NCBI GenBank assembly: GCA_963664465.2
Contig: CAXXSU010000002.1
Span: 310,001-374,000 of the forward strand
DNA length: 64,000 nt
Direction: 5' to 3'
Origin: CAVOAK01 sp963664465
Lineage (GTDB): Bacteria > Pseudomonadota > Alphaproteobacteria > UBA8366 > CAVOAK01
Part shown: positions 8,135 to 15,728 of the stretch, piece by piece
Layout of the letters: the number at the start of each line of letters is the position of its first letter
How positions within the stretch are numbered: position 1 is the first letter of the stretch
Notes under the pieces: model-generated
The model's database searches: none
The model's input: the letters and a program-made list of their open reading frames with translations, nothing else
Told to the model about the DNA's origin: nothing
Program-made: the position numbers and the translations under genes

Positions 8135-8257
8135 TTAGAACAGCGCCTTGACGATTCCAAGGGCCAGTCCGGCAGCGATCACCATGCCGCCGATGGTGCC
8201 GATCAGGATCCAGATTTTCAGGTTCAGCACGTCTTCCCGCAATGCGACGTGCTTCAT
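8135..8257 (-). CDS. 40-residue single-pass membrane protein
   Basis: An ATG frame encodes 40 residues: a charged start (MKHVALREDVLNLK), a hydrophobic glycine-rich segment (residues 15-37, IWILIGTIGGMVIAAGLA) and a short LVKALF-like end. This resembles the C-terminal anchor found at the end of coiled-coil phage or plasmid proteins that read REDVLNLKIW before one membrane helix. It could therefore be a small membrane protein or the surviving tail of a longer one. The upstream frame stays open for only 20 more codons without a good start. Confidence 0.45.
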   Translation of the reverse strand: MKHVALREDVLNLKIWILIGTIGGMVIAAGLALGIVKALF

Positions 8258-8305
8258 TTGGGAATTATGTAGGTAAGTGCGCACCGCCCGATTCGTGGTA
8301 TTCGC

Positions 8306-8566
8306 TCAGACGATACCCACAGCTTGGGCATTTAGGCTGAGAACGAAGGCGCATTGGCGGCAAGTCAACCCAACCAAGCGAAACATTCCCCCCACTGTCA
8401 CTGTCCCCACGTTGTTGACTGGGATCAGGCCCGCCATCTGATTTGATAGGGTCCAATCCATCGTCTGACACATGGGGCATTTCATCCCGTTCGGGTGATG
8501 CGACTTTATCCATTCGTCAACGCTCCGTTTGTTATCATCCGTCAGCACACCATTTTCATCCGGCAT
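8306..8566 (-). CDS. Small zinc-ribbon-like protein of unknown function
   Basis: 86 residues starting MPDENGVL behind a GGAGAGATACG ribosome site; the longer upstream start lacks one. Two CxxC pairs, CPMC (around residue 30) and CRQC (around 71), separated by a hydrophobic Gly/Val-rich segment, are typical of small treble-clef or zinc-ribbon proteins. The N-terminal DDNKRSVDEWIKSHHPNG is helical and charged. No family name is certain. It lies among small orphan genes between the 44-bp repeat and the toxin-antitoxin pair. Confidence 0.6.
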   Translation of the reverse strand: MPDENGVLTDDNKRSVDEWIKSHHPNGMKCPMCQTMDWTLSNQMAGLIPVNNVGTVTVGGMFRLVGLTCRQCAFVLSLNAQAVGIV

Positions 8567-8670
8567 CGTATCTCTCCTGTGGGAGAGATGACGCTTGACG
8601 GGCGGCCCAGGCAATCAGTATGATTGCCGCTATCGGATGCAACGTCCCGAACGCCGTCTCGGGCTTGTGG

Positions 8671-8696
8671 AACGCCGGGGTTGCCGCCCCGGCGTT
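8671..8696. terminator. Strong GC hairpin, probable terminator
   Basis: AACGCCGGGG pairs with CCCCGGCGTT around a six-base loop. It lies 22 bases past the stop of the small minus-strand gene at 8719. The plus-side tail TGTCATTCT and the minus-side tail lack a long T-run, so direction is uncertain. Confidence 0.5.
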
Positions 8697-8718
8697 TGTC
8701 ATTCTAGCGCACCGCTAG

Positions 8719-8895
8719 TCAGCTCTCCGGCTTCTCCGCTCCGCCTTCGGGATCGTCTTTCCCGCTGGGTTTCCCGGACTTCTTCGGGCGCTGCAACATG
8801 GCCTTGGCCACCATCTCAATGGTCGCGCCCTCGTAGCGGGGGTTGATCACGTCAACCTTGATATCTGTGGGCAGGGGCGTCGGATTTTTGCTCAT
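8719..8895 (-). CDS. Conserved-looking small protein of unknown function
   Basis: 58 residues from MSKNPTPLPTDIKVDVI. The middle (INPRYEGATIEMVAKAML) resembles small alphaproteobacterial hypothetical proteins with an NPRYxGATPEMV core, as I recall them. The C-terminus is a Lys/Pro/Gly-rich low-complexity tail. An alternative ATG 11 codons earlier lacks a better ribosome site. It is transcribed divergently from the toxin-antitoxin pair, with about 90 bases between the starts. Function is unknown. Confidence 0.5.
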   Translation of the reverse strand: MSKNPTPLPTDIKVDVINPRYEGATIEMVAKAMLQRPKKSGKPSGKDDPEGGAEKPES

Positions 8896-8981
8896 CTGGC
8901 TTCCAGCGTGATATACGATGACGCTCATGGTGGGACTCTACGGTCATGGAGGCTGGTTGGCAAGCGATGGGGACGGACCGG

Positions 8982-9641
8982 ATGAACGTCGACATCTCTC
9001 TCGACATCTCTAATGTCGTAGCGGCCTTTTCGGAAGATCAGGTAGAGCGCATCATCGGTCTTACGAAGCGCCAGCTACGCTATTGGGCAAAGACGGGGTT
9101 CTTTAGTCCCAGCTTTGTGGAAGAAAACCCACGCTTGGCTTATAGCCGATTCTATTCCTTCAAAGACCTTGTCGGCCTGCGCAGTCTAGAAATGCTACGT
9201 GTGCAAAAAGCCGTACCGCTCCAACATTTGCGCGTTGTTGCCGAGAAACTGAGCCACCTTGGCGACAAGATGTGGTCGTCGACTACTCTGGTTGTCGTTG
9301 ACCGCAAGGTCGTGCTGGTAAACCCGGAAACAGAAACTCCAGAAGAAGTGGTTTCAGGCCAATACCTTCTCAGCATACATCTCAAGGAAATTATCAGGAA
9401 CACCTACGACGACGTGATAACCATGCGACAACGGCCGCCCGAATCAATAGGTCAGGTGGATCGGAGCCGTGGAGTGCTACGAAACGCTTGGGTGGTTGCG
9501 GGCACCCGCATCCCAGTCCACGCCATCAAGAGCTTTCATGAGCATGGATACTCAGTCAGTAAGATTATTGGCGAATATCCTGACCTCACCCCAGAGGACA
9601 TTGAAGCCGCACTAAAACATTGCGATTCCAAAGCCGCTTGA
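8982..9641 (+). CDS. MerR-type HTH plus DUF433 protein, probable antitoxin
   Basis: 219 residues from MNVDISLDIS, chosen because GGGGACGG lies just upstream; starts 5 and 12 codons earlier are possible. The N-terminal half carries a MerR-like winged HTH (GLTKRQLRYWAKTGFF with the RFYSFKDLVGLRSL continuation, about residues 28-75). The C-terminal 60 residues are a DUF433 domain (VVAGTRIPVHAIKSFHEHG, then IIGEYPDLTPEDIEAAL). DUF433 proteins are antitoxins paired with DUF5615 PIN-like toxins. Here the DNA-binding domain is fused, which implies self-regulation of the operon. The DUF5615 gene follows after 23 bases. Confidence 0.82.
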   Translation: MNVDISLDISNVVAAFSEDQVERIIGLTKRQLRYWAKTGFFSPSFVEENPRLAYSRFYSFKDLVGLRSLEMLRVQKAVPLQHLRVVAEKLSHLGDKMWSSTTLVVVDRKVVLVNPETETPEEVVSGQYLLSIHLKEIIRNTYDDVITMRQRPPESIGQVDRSRGVLRNAWVVAGTRIPVHAIKSFHEHGYSVSKIIGEYPDLTPEDIEAALKHCDSKAA

Positions 9642-9664
9642 GCCTTGAGCCCAGAGACGGGTGA

Positions 9665-10054
9665 ATGCGGTTCTTCATTGACCAGTGCGTTCCAGAATCT
9701 GTCGCCAAGGTTCTTGAAAGCCATAATCACGAGGTCGTTCGTTTGCGAGAAAAGATCGCGCCGGAGTCGCCCGACCCGTTAGTCGCGGCAGTGGCGGAGA
9801 CCAATCTTGCAATCCTAGTGACGATGGACGGGGATTTCCGGAAGATAGCGTCTCGTCACAGTGTGGGCCAGCGGCGCTTTCGGAATTTATCTCTTATTCG
9901 GTTTACGCATTGCATTGAAGCAAAAGCCGCCTCACGAATTGAAGCGGCCATGTCCCTCATCGAACATGAGTGGCAACTAGGTGCTGGGTTAGAATCACGC
10001 GACCGGAGAATGTTCGTCGTTATCATTAGCCGTTCTATTAGAACGAACCGCTAG
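9665..10054 (+). CDS. DUF5615 PIN-like protein, probable toxin
   Basis: 129 residues with the DUF5615 (Mut7-C-like) PIN fold signature: MRFFIDQCVPESVAK at the start with D6, D37 in SPDPLV, and D55/D57 in LVTMDGDFRKIA. These acids are in the positions of the metal-binding site of PIN-type ribonucleases. The N-terminal 60 residues hold most of the conserved core; the rest is helical and diverged. It is co-transcribed with the preceding MerR-DUF433 gene, the usual antitoxin-toxin order, and ends 18 bases before the left end of an IS. RNase activity is inferred from the family. Confidence 0.8.
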   Translation: MRFFIDQCVPESVAKVLESHNHEVVRLREKIAPESPDPLVAAVAETNLAILVTMDGDFRKIASRHSVGQRRFRNLSLIRFTHCIEAKAASRIEAAMSLIEHEWQLGAGLESRDRRMFVVIISRSIRTNR

Positions 10055-10072
10055 CCAGCAAACGTGCTCTCA

Positions 10073-11105
10073 GGGGGCTTTGTGGTAGCTTCAGGCGTCC
10101 ACCAACTCCCGGTACGTTAGGCGCTTGCCCACCATCCCGGCAACAACATCCTGCATTTGAGTGATCGTATTGGCATTCCGTGCATTGTGCTTGCCTGCGA
10201 ACTGCTGCACGTAGCGGTCCAGGTGCTTCGGGCTGATCTTGTGGTAGACACCCTTGTGCGCTCTTTTCAGAGTGGCCCAGAAGGACTCCATGCCGTTGGT
10301 GTGCGCCATCTCCTTGACGTATTCGCCCGCGCCGTGGCGCACGCTCTCGTGTTCGAACGGCATGCCCTTGTAGGCTGCCGCCTCGTCTGTGTAGACGGTC
10401 GCTCCCGGCGCTGTATGGTTGGCGACAAAGCCCTGTAGCGTCTTAGCGTCGGTCGCCTGAACGACTTCGGCGTGAACCTTGTTCGTTGCCCGATCCTTCG
10501 CGCCAGCGACCACGGCCTTGCCGATCCCGCCGCGCCCCAACCGTTGCTTCTTATGGGCGTGCTTGTTGCCCTCGCGACCGCCGAAATAGGTCTCGTCCAC
10601 CTCGACCGGACCAGCAAACAGCCCTTCGAGTTTTGCGCTCCATGTCTCGCGGATACGGTGAAGCATGAACCATGCGGTTTTCTGAGTGACCTTGAGATCG
10701 CGGTGCAGCTTCATCGACGACACGCCCTTGAGGCTGGTCATCTCCAAGTAGATCGCAAACAGCCACTTGCGAAGCGGAACCTTGGAGCGTTCAAGCGCCG
10801 TTCCGATCCGCACCGAGAACGCCCGCTTGCAGGACGGACAGTAGTAGGGCAGGCCAGAGGTTGCCGATGCCACGCTGGTCTCGCAACTCCCACAGCGAGG
10901 GCAGTGCCGCCCATTCGTCCATATGAGGTTCTCAAACCACGCGTTCGCTGCCGCTTCGTCAGGGAACATCTCCGTCAACTCAATCAAGCTGATGCCTTCG
11001 CGATGTGCTTTCCCTGGACCCTTTTGTCCCATGACCAATCCCCGCTTTAATGTTCTATATAGACATATGGGAACGATTGCATTTCAGTCAAGTATATAAG
11101 CCCCC
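10073..11105 (-). mobile_element. Second type of IS1595-family element (about 1033 bp, ends tentative)
   Basis: GGGGGCTT occurs at 10073 and as its inverted complement ending at 11105, bracketing an ISXO2-like transposase gene. This fits IS1595-family termini. No matching 8-bp target duplication was found outside these ends (TGCTCTCA against AAATAATC), so either the boundaries are slightly off or the flanks have changed. It differs clearly in sequence from the three-copy 1039-bp element. Confidence 0.55.
10091..11032 (-). CDS. IS1595-family (ISXO2-like) transposase, second type
   Basis: 313 residues from MGQKGPGKAHREG; an in-frame TTG lies two codons upstream. It has a zinc ribbon (CPRCGSC, CPSCKRAF) and then the DDE-type domain: first Asp in PVEVDETYFGG, second in TVYTDEAAAYKG, and an Asn/Glu region in HTNGMESFWATLKRAHKG, matching the DDNK-type signature of this IS group. 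The frame is full length. Identity to the 323-residue transposases is low apart from family motifs. Confidence 0.9.
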   Translation of the reverse strand: MGQKGPGKAHREGISLIELTEMFPDEAAANAWFENLIWTNGRHCPRCGSCETSVASATSGLPYYCPSCKRAFSVRIGTALERSKVPLRKWLFAIYLEMTSLKGVSSMKLHRDLKVTQKTAWFMLHRIRETWSAKLEGLFAGPVEVDETYFGGREGNKHAHKKQRLGRGGIGKAVVAGAKDRATNKVHAEVVQATDAKTLQGFVANHTAPGATVYTDEAAAYKGMPFEHESVRHGAGEYVKEMAHTNGMESFWATLKRAHKGVYHKISPKHLDRYVQQFAGKHNARNANTITQMQDVVAGMVGKRLTYRELVDA

Positions 11106-11322
11106 AAATAATCGCCGTCCACCAACACCAAGTTAAATATATATAATTCCCAAAACAGCCCCGCGCCATAACTGCGAGACCCGGGTCACGCGGGAGGCGC
11201 TTGATCCGTTCGGCAGGCTCTTGCCCTGACATACCGAGGAGGAAAGCCAGGCTGGGAAAGGGGCGAGGATCGGAGCGTCTGGAGGCGTTCCACCCGCGAC
11301 TTCCACTCTTCTGAAGTTCCCA

Positions 11323-11598
11323 ACGACCAACCCCAATACCATCTCCGCCGACTACACGCTGCGCCCGAGCGAGCTTGCCGAGACCCTGGCTTTGCTGGTG
11401 GAGTTCCGTCAACCGGCCGTGGTCAGGGGTCCACCCGGCAGTACCAGATCGGACATCGCCCAACAGGTCGCCGCCGGCCGCAAGTATGTCGATGTCCGCG
11501 CGCTTCTCCTCGACCGCCTGACCCACCACGTCCATATCCAGGAAATGAACGGCAAGTCCTGCCGCCTCGCACAAAGCCGCTCAAAACAAAAACGCTGA
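11323..11598 (+). pseudogene. Relic of a MoxR-type AAA+ ATPase N-terminus
   Basis: The frame reads TNPNTISADYTLRPSELAET, then ALLVEFRQPAVVRGPPGSTRSD and KYVDVRALLLD, matching the start of MoxR-like ATPases (RPxELxETL, Walker A GPPGxGKS, VDVRxxLLD). The Walker A lysine is lost (GPPGSTRSD), similarity ends after RALLLD, and the frame stops at 11598 with an unrelated basic tail. No start codon with a ribosome site is seen. The region 11106-11322 upstream shows no gene. It is a decayed fragment next to IS elements. Confidence 0.6.
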
Positions 11599-11617
11599 TC
11601 CTGGAAAATGATGATTT

Positions 11618-11649
11618 ATGAGAGGCGGCCCGATCGGGGCCCCTCTCAT
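11618..11649. terminator. Long GC-rich hairpin
   Basis: ATGAGAGG at 11618 pairs with CCTCTCAT at 11642-11649, with GGCCC and GGGGCC continuing the stem inside. No T-run follows. It could be a terminator for the decayed ATPase gene or another folded element. Confidence 0.4.
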
Positions 11650-11757
11650 ATAAACCGCTATTGGCTGGATCTTGCGCCAACAATTATGGCCAGTTATTAA
11701 ACTGACATTGACAGACCCGCTCGGGCCTTGGACGAGGAGGAGCCCTCTTCCCCTTAG

Positions 11758-13227
11758 CAGCCCGTTGACGAAGTCTTCCCTGGACGAAGTCGGCATGGTC
11801 TGATTCTCTGGTGTCCTGGCCTGAAGGGGGGTTCGCTGATGGCGATGGGACAGCAGAAGGATCGTCAGGGGGACTTGATGGTGAGCTGGTCGGAGATGCC
11901 GCGCTCGCCTGGTCATGTATTTTACGACCGCCTGCAGTTGGTACTGATCGAGGGCGGCTTCGACGGCTTCGCCGAGGCGGTCTGCCAGCCCTATTACGCG
12001 GCCAGGATGGGGGCGCCTTCGGTGCCACCCGGGCGCTACTTCCGTATGCACCTGGTGGGCTACTTCGAGGGTATCGACTCTGAGCGTGGGCTGGAGTGGC
12101 GCTGCTCGGATTCCCTGTCGCTACGGGAGTTCCTGCTGTTGGAGATGCGGGAACGGGTGCCGGACCATTCCTGGCTGTCACGGACCCGCGCGCGCCTGCC
12201 CCATGAAGTCCACACGGCGGTGTTTGACTGGGTCCTGGCGCTGATCGCCGAGGCGGGTCTGGTGAAGGGCGAGCGCATCGGGGTGGATGCCTCGACCATG
12301 GAGGCCAACGCGGCGCTGCGCAACATCGTGCGGAGGGACACGGGCGAGGGTTACCGGGGGATGCTGGAGCGCTTGGCCCAGGAGAGCGGTATCGAGACAC
12401 CCACGGCTGAGGACCTGGCGCGTCTGGACCGCAAGCGCAAGGGCAAGAAGCTCTCGAACCAGGACTGGGTTTCCAGGAGCGACCCCGAGGCCAAGATCGC
12501 CAAGATGAAGGACGGCACCACGCACCTGGCCTACAAGCCCGAGCACGCGGTGGATCTGGACACCGGCGCGGTGGTGGCGGCGGAGCTGCACCCGGCCGAC
12601 GAGGGCGATACGACAACGCTTCCCAAGACCCTGGCGGCGGCCGAGGCAAACCTCGAGGCGGTGGATGTGGCGCCGACGGCCGAAGATCCGGCCGAATGTG
12701 TGACCGATAAGGGCTACCACTCACGGTTGGTCTTGAAGGCGCTCGACGACGGCCCCTGGAAGAGCCGGATCTCCGAGCCCAAGCAGAAGGGTTTTGCGCG
12801 CTGGCACGGAGATGATGCGGCTCGCCGGGCGGTCACCAACAACCGGACCCGGCTGTTATCGGGGGTGGCCAGGGAAGCCTTCAAGCTGCGCGCCGAGATC
12901 GTCGAGCGCTCCTTTGCCCACAACCTCGATCGCGGCGGTATGCGCCGGACCTGGCTTCGGGGCCGCGAGAACGTGCACAAGCGATACCTGCTTCACGTCG
13001 CCGGCCACAACCTATCGTTGCTGATGCGCCAACTCATCGGCGCCGGCACCCCGAAGGAGGCCGTGGCGGGCGGAATTGGCGCCTTGTTCGTGCTTGTTAC
13101 GCCCGCTGGAGCCGTCCTGGTCGTTCAGATCGTCCTCATCGTCTCGGAGGATGGCGAAACCGCCTTCGCCGCGATATGCTTCGCCGTGGCGTGAAACCCG
13201 GTCAATGACGCCTTTTTCAACGGGCTG
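11758..13227 (+). mobile_element. IS1182-type insertion sequence (1470 bp) with TTAG duplication
   Basis: The left end CAGCCCGTTGACGAAG and the inverted right end CAGCCCGTTGAAAAAG form imperfect inverted repeats (shared CAGCCCGTTGA). A 4-bp target duplication TTAG lies at 11754-11757 and 13228-13231. It encloses one transposase gene. A scrambled 108-bp scrap of the same element is found at 52871-52978. Confidence 0.88.
11839..13194 (+). CDS. IS1182-type transposase
   Basis: 451 residues. The N-terminal DUF772-like domain (HVFYDRLQLVLIEGGFDGFAE, then LVGYFEGIDSERGLEWRCSD) is followed by a DDE domain with the first Asp in GERIGVDASTMEAN, the second Asp in CVTDKGYHSR, and a Glu in AEIVERSFAHN. 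Two extra hydrophobic segments form an unusual C-terminus (LFVLVTPAGAVLVVQIVLIV). The frame is intact. The start MAMGQQKD follows AAGGGGGG. Confidence 0.88.
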   Translation: MAMGQQKDRQGDLMVSWSEMPRSPGHVFYDRLQLVLIEGGFDGFAEAVCQPYYAARMGAPSVPPGRYFRMHLVGYFEGIDSERGLEWRCSDSLSLREFLLLEMRERVPDHSWLSRTRARLPHEVHTAVFDWVLALIAEAGLVKGERIGVDASTMEANAALRNIVRRDTGEGYRGMLERLAQESGIETPTAEDLARLDRKRKGKKLSNQDWVSRSDPEAKIAKMKDGTTHLAYKPEHAVDLDTGAVVAAELHPADEGDTTTLPKTLAAAEANLEAVDVAPTAEDPAECVTDKGYHSRLVLKALDDGPWKSRISEPKQKGFARWHGDDAARRAVTNNRTRLLSGVAREAFKLRAEIVERSFAHNLDRGGMRRTWLRGRENVHKRYLLHVAGHNLSLLMRQLIGAGTPKEAVAGGIGALFVLVTPAGAVLVVQIVLIVSEDGETAFAAICFAVA

Positions 13228-13358
13228 TTAGGCGGTGGCCGACAAAATCTCATGCGTTCCCGCGCCTAGAGTTGGGTATATCGTGGGGAAACAATTCAAA
13301 TAATTGAGGAAAATATAGTAAAAACGGCATCTTATAGATAGAAATTGGTGCCCCCAGG

Positions 13359-13452
13359 CGGCACCACCTTTTCTGCGGGTATTCAGTGGTAGCGGGAAAT
13401 TGGCCTAGGGTCAGAAGTGTAATTCCTGTGTAATTGCGTCAGGACTCGTCGC
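13359..13452. repeat. 94-bp direct repeat, copy 1, covering an integrase tail
   Basis: It matches 14953-15046 at all but about seven positions, without gaps. It includes the last codons and stop (DES then TGA) of a tyrosine recombinase on the minus strand and about 80 bases beyond. The two copies bracket the flagellin gene. Confidence 0.85.
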
Positions 13453-13713
13453 GCTTCCATTCGGCGATTTGAACAGGTTTTGTTCTCGCATTTTCCATTC
13501 GCTCAACAGCCTCGTCGACGCGCTCGTCACGTGCGTGAGTGTATCTGAGCGCCATTTTGGTAGTGCGATGCCCTGAGAACTTCTTTAGCACTTTGGCGTC
13601 AACAGACGCCTCCGCGAAGTTCGTAAGCGCCGTATGCCTCATGGTGTGTGGAATAACATCAATCGGGTTCATTCCAGCCTGGATGACGCATCGGCGAAAT
13701 GGCGTCCAACCGC
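13439..13713 (-). pseudogene. C-terminal remnant of a tyrosine recombinase (phage-type integrase)
   Basis: About 90 residues remain, from GWTPFRRCVIQAG to the stop. The catalytic end is recognisable: HTMRHT (HxxR motif), then KKFSGHRTTKMALRY with the conserved His and the nucleophilic Tyr. The N-terminal domain and first catalytic Arg are missing; the sequence upstream is the flagellin terminator, so the gene was cut there. An integrase tail also survives at the second 94-bp repeat. It probably marks an old integrated element. Confidence 0.8.
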
Positions 13714-13716
13714 GCA

Positions 13717-13745
13717 ATAAAATGGTGGGGCCAAAGGCCCCACCA
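13717..13745 (-). terminator. Rho-independent terminator of the flagellin gene
   Basis: On the minus strand TGGTGGGGCC pairs perfectly with GGCCCCACCA around a three-base loop, followed by TTTTATT. It lies 25 bases past the flagellin stop. Confidence 0.9.
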
Positions 13746-13769
13746 TCCCACTGCGGTTTGCGCCAGGTG

Positions 13770-14597
13770 TTAGCCGAACAACGCCAACACCGACCGCTCA
13801 CTTTGTGCTGCGAGGGCCAACGAGTTGATACCAAGCTGCTGTCTGGTTTGCAGGGCCAGCAAGTTGGCACTTTCCTCGTTAAGGTCGGCGAGAGTCAGCT
13901 TACCAGCGCCTTCCTCCAATGTGTTCACAAGGTTTTCCGTGAATCCCAAACGCGCCTGTAGGATCGTATTGTTCGAACCCAACGTCGAAGCATTGGTTCG
14001 AAGCTCCGTAAGCGCGCTGTTAACTGCCGTCAACGCCGTGTTGACGTCTGTATCGGTCGCCCAGGCACTAGCAGCATCGGCAACGTTGATGCCGGACGCC
14101 CCCGTCGTCGAATCGATACCCGACACGGTGATGTTCGACGTATTGTCCTCGTTGAACGTCACCTCAAGGTTATCTGGCGTCGCCTGTAGCAAGTTCGCAC
14201 CGCCGAAACTCGCGTCGTTAGCGAGGTTGTCGACCTGATCCAAAAGTGCATTGAACTGCACCGCAAGCGTTGAACGTTCGTTGGTGTCACCAGTGCCCTT
14301 TGCACTGTTCGCAAGACCCTTCGCTTGCTCGATCAGCTCGGTGATACCGTCGATGCCGTTAATCGCCGCGGTGATCGAACTAACCGCCTGATCGATGTCG
14401 CTCTTCAACGTGTTTAGATCGCTGGCACGGTTTGAAAGCGCCCGCGAGGAGAAGAACGCACTTGCGTCATCCAGGGCCGAATTGACTCTCAGGCCCGTCG
14501 CAAGGCGGGTCTGAGTTCGGCCGATGAGACTAGCTGTTCTTTGAAGGGTGAGTAGGTTGTTGCGAACCGCAGAGGTAAGTGTAACTTTGTCTACCAT
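13770..14597 (-). CDS. Flagellin
   Basis: 275 residues, a compact flagellin. The conserved N-terminal D0/D1 helices are present (LTSAVRNNLLTLQRTASLIG, TGLRVNSALDDASAFFSSRAL). A short variable middle (about 130-205) and the C-terminal D1/D0 helices (QARLGFTENLVNTLEEGAG, then NLLALQTRQQLGINSLALA and LFG) complete it. It would be exported by the flagellar type III apparatus and polymerised into the filament. A GGAG ribosome site precedes the ATG, a sigma-54-type promoter lies about 155 bases upstream, and a strong terminator follows. No other flagellar gene is in the window. The tail of a second flagellin gene survives at 14922-14951. Confidence 0.93.
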   Translation of the reverse strand: MVDKVTLTSAVRNNLLTLQRTASLIGRTQTRLATGLRVNSALDDASAFFSSRALSNRASDLNTLKSDIDQAVSSITAAINGIDGITELIEQAKGLANSAKGTGDTNERSTLAVQFNALLDQVDNLANDASFGGANLLQATPDNLEVTFNEDNTSNITVSGIDSTTGASGINVADAASAWATDTDVNTALTAVNSALTELRTNASTLGSNNTILQARLGFTENLVNTLEEGAGKLTLADLNEESANLLALQTRQQLGINSLALAAQSERSVLALFG

Positions 14598-14751
14598 TGG
14601 GAGACTCCTATTCTAGGATAACTTACAGGCCGCATTCTGCGTACCCGGGCCGCGCCTACCTGGCACCTTACTCAGGACTTCGTCCTTTGTGCACGGCGAC
14701 ATGCCGTAGAGCCAAGCCGACATAGCTATTGCCGACTTCAGCCTATTAGCA

Positions 14752-14767
14752 AGCAAGTGTCATGCCA
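14752..14767 (-). promoter_or_regulatory. Sigma-54 (RpoN)-type promoter for flagellin
   Basis: The minus strand reads TGGCATGACACTTGCT, an excellent fit to TGGCAYGNNNNTTGCW with GG at -24 and GC at -12. It faces the flagellin gene with an untranslated leader of roughly 140 bases. RpoN-dependent flagellins are known in several bacteria, including alphaproteobacteria such as Caulobacter. This predicts control by an FlbD-like activator encoded elsewhere. Confidence 0.75.
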
Positions 14768-14921
14768 GTATTACATGGTGTATCGCCACCTAAAATACCG
14801 CGAGATACCGCGAATTTCAGGCAACAGCCCCCAAGCGGGGTAGGTAAATCTGACCGGTAAGTGGGCAAAAATTACCCAGACTTTGGGCAAATTTTGCCAA
14901 ATTACTTTGTGCCGACGCTTA

Positions 14922-14951
14922 CTACCCGAACAAGCTGAGCACCGATCGTTC
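14922..14951 (-). pseudogene. Last codons of a second flagellin gene
   Basis: The minus strand encodes ERSVLSLFG followed by TAG, matching the intact flagellin end ERSVLALFG at eight of nine residues. Upstream of it the sequence switches directly to the 94-bp integrase-tail repeat. A hairpin of GGCAAAAATT with AAATTTTGCC at about 14865-14900 lies downstream and may be its old terminator. This indicates a former tandem flagellin copy lost by deletion. Confidence 0.6.
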
Positions 14952-14952
14952 G

Positions 14953-15046
14953 CGGCACCACCTTTTCTGCGGGTATTCAATGGTAGCGGGAAATAGGCCT
15001 AGAGCCAGAAGTGTAATTTCTGTGTAACAGCGTCAGGACTCGTCGC
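14953..15046. repeat. 94-bp direct repeat, copy 2
   Basis: Imperfect copy of 13359-13452. It again ends with the final codons of an integrase-like frame (SDES then TGA on the minus strand) but no further integrase sequence. It abuts the flagellin tail remnant. Confidence 0.85.
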
Positions 15047-15088
15047 TACTCGCGAAATCGCTTAAATAGTCGGAAACGAGGGCTGTCT

Positions 15089-15694
15089 GTGTTTGAGCTG
15101 GTTCCATCGGTCCTGGCGTTCGCCCTGGCGATGACCATTACCCCGGGGCCGAACAACGTCATGGTGATGGCCTCCGGCTTGAATTTCGGCTATCGGCGCA
15201 CCGTGCCGCACATGCTCGGCATTTCCGTCGGCTTCCCCGTCATGCTGATTGCCGTCGGCGCCGGGCTGGGCGCGATAATCCAGGGTCATCCCGATGTGCA
15301 TCGGACACTCAGCTACGTGGGTGCAGCCTACTTGCTGTGGCTCTCCTGGAAGATTGCCACGGCGGCGGCGCCGGAGGCAGGCGCCGCGACCGGTCGGCCG
15401 ATCGGATTTTTTCAAGCTGCGGGATTCCAGTGGGTCAATCCGAAGGCCTGGATCATCGCCCTTGGCGCGGTCGCCACATTTACCTCGGCCGATGGCAATA
15501 TCGTGACAGATGTCGCCATCATCGTCATCATATTCGCAGCGGTCGTTTACCCGTGCGTTTCGTTATGGGCGTTGTTCGGGGGAGTTCTTGGCCGCCTGCT
15601 TCACCGCCCACGGCTACGCATCATATTCAACGTTGGCGTCGCGCTTTTGCTGGTCGGCTCGCTCGCCTGGCCATTGGTATTGTCGACACCCTAG
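15089..15694 (+). CDS. LysE/RhtB-family amino-acid exporter
   Basis: 201 residues with about six membrane segments. The family signature is at the N-terminus: AMTITPGPNNVMVMASG, then the GYRRTVPHMLGISVGF stretch. The central FQAAGFQWVNPKAWIIALGA block is typical of LysE/RhtB translocators, which export amino acids or homoserine lactones by proton antiport. The GTG start follows a GAGGG ribosome site. It stands alone; the substrate cannot be told from sequence. Confidence 0.88.
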   Translation: MFELVPSVLAFALAMTITPGPNNVMVMASGLNFGYRRTVPHMLGISVGFPVMLIAVGAGLGAIIQGHPDVHRTLSYVGAAYLLWLSWKIATAAAPEAGAATGRPIGFFQAAGFQWVNPKAWIIALGAVATFTSADGNIVTDVAIIVIIFAAVVYPCVSLWALFGGVLGRLLHRPRLRIIFNVGVALLLVGSLAWPLVLSTP

Positions 15695-15728
15695 AGCGAC
15701 GTATCAGTCGACCGTTCTGCCTTTACGA

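Noticed and set aside
8101..10060. Recurring CCGCTAGTCAG/CCGCTAGCCAG near gene ends
   Set aside because: Only a few short matches, partly within stop codons; too short to call a repeat family.
9665..11105. Toxin-antitoxin pair as passenger genes of the adjacent IS1595-type element
   Set aside because: The pair lies outside the GGGGGCTT terminal repeat at 10073, so there is no evidence that it is carried.
11684..12724. 346-residue Pro/Ser/Arg-rich minus-strand frame
   Set aside because: Low-complexity shadow of the IS1182 transposase gene.
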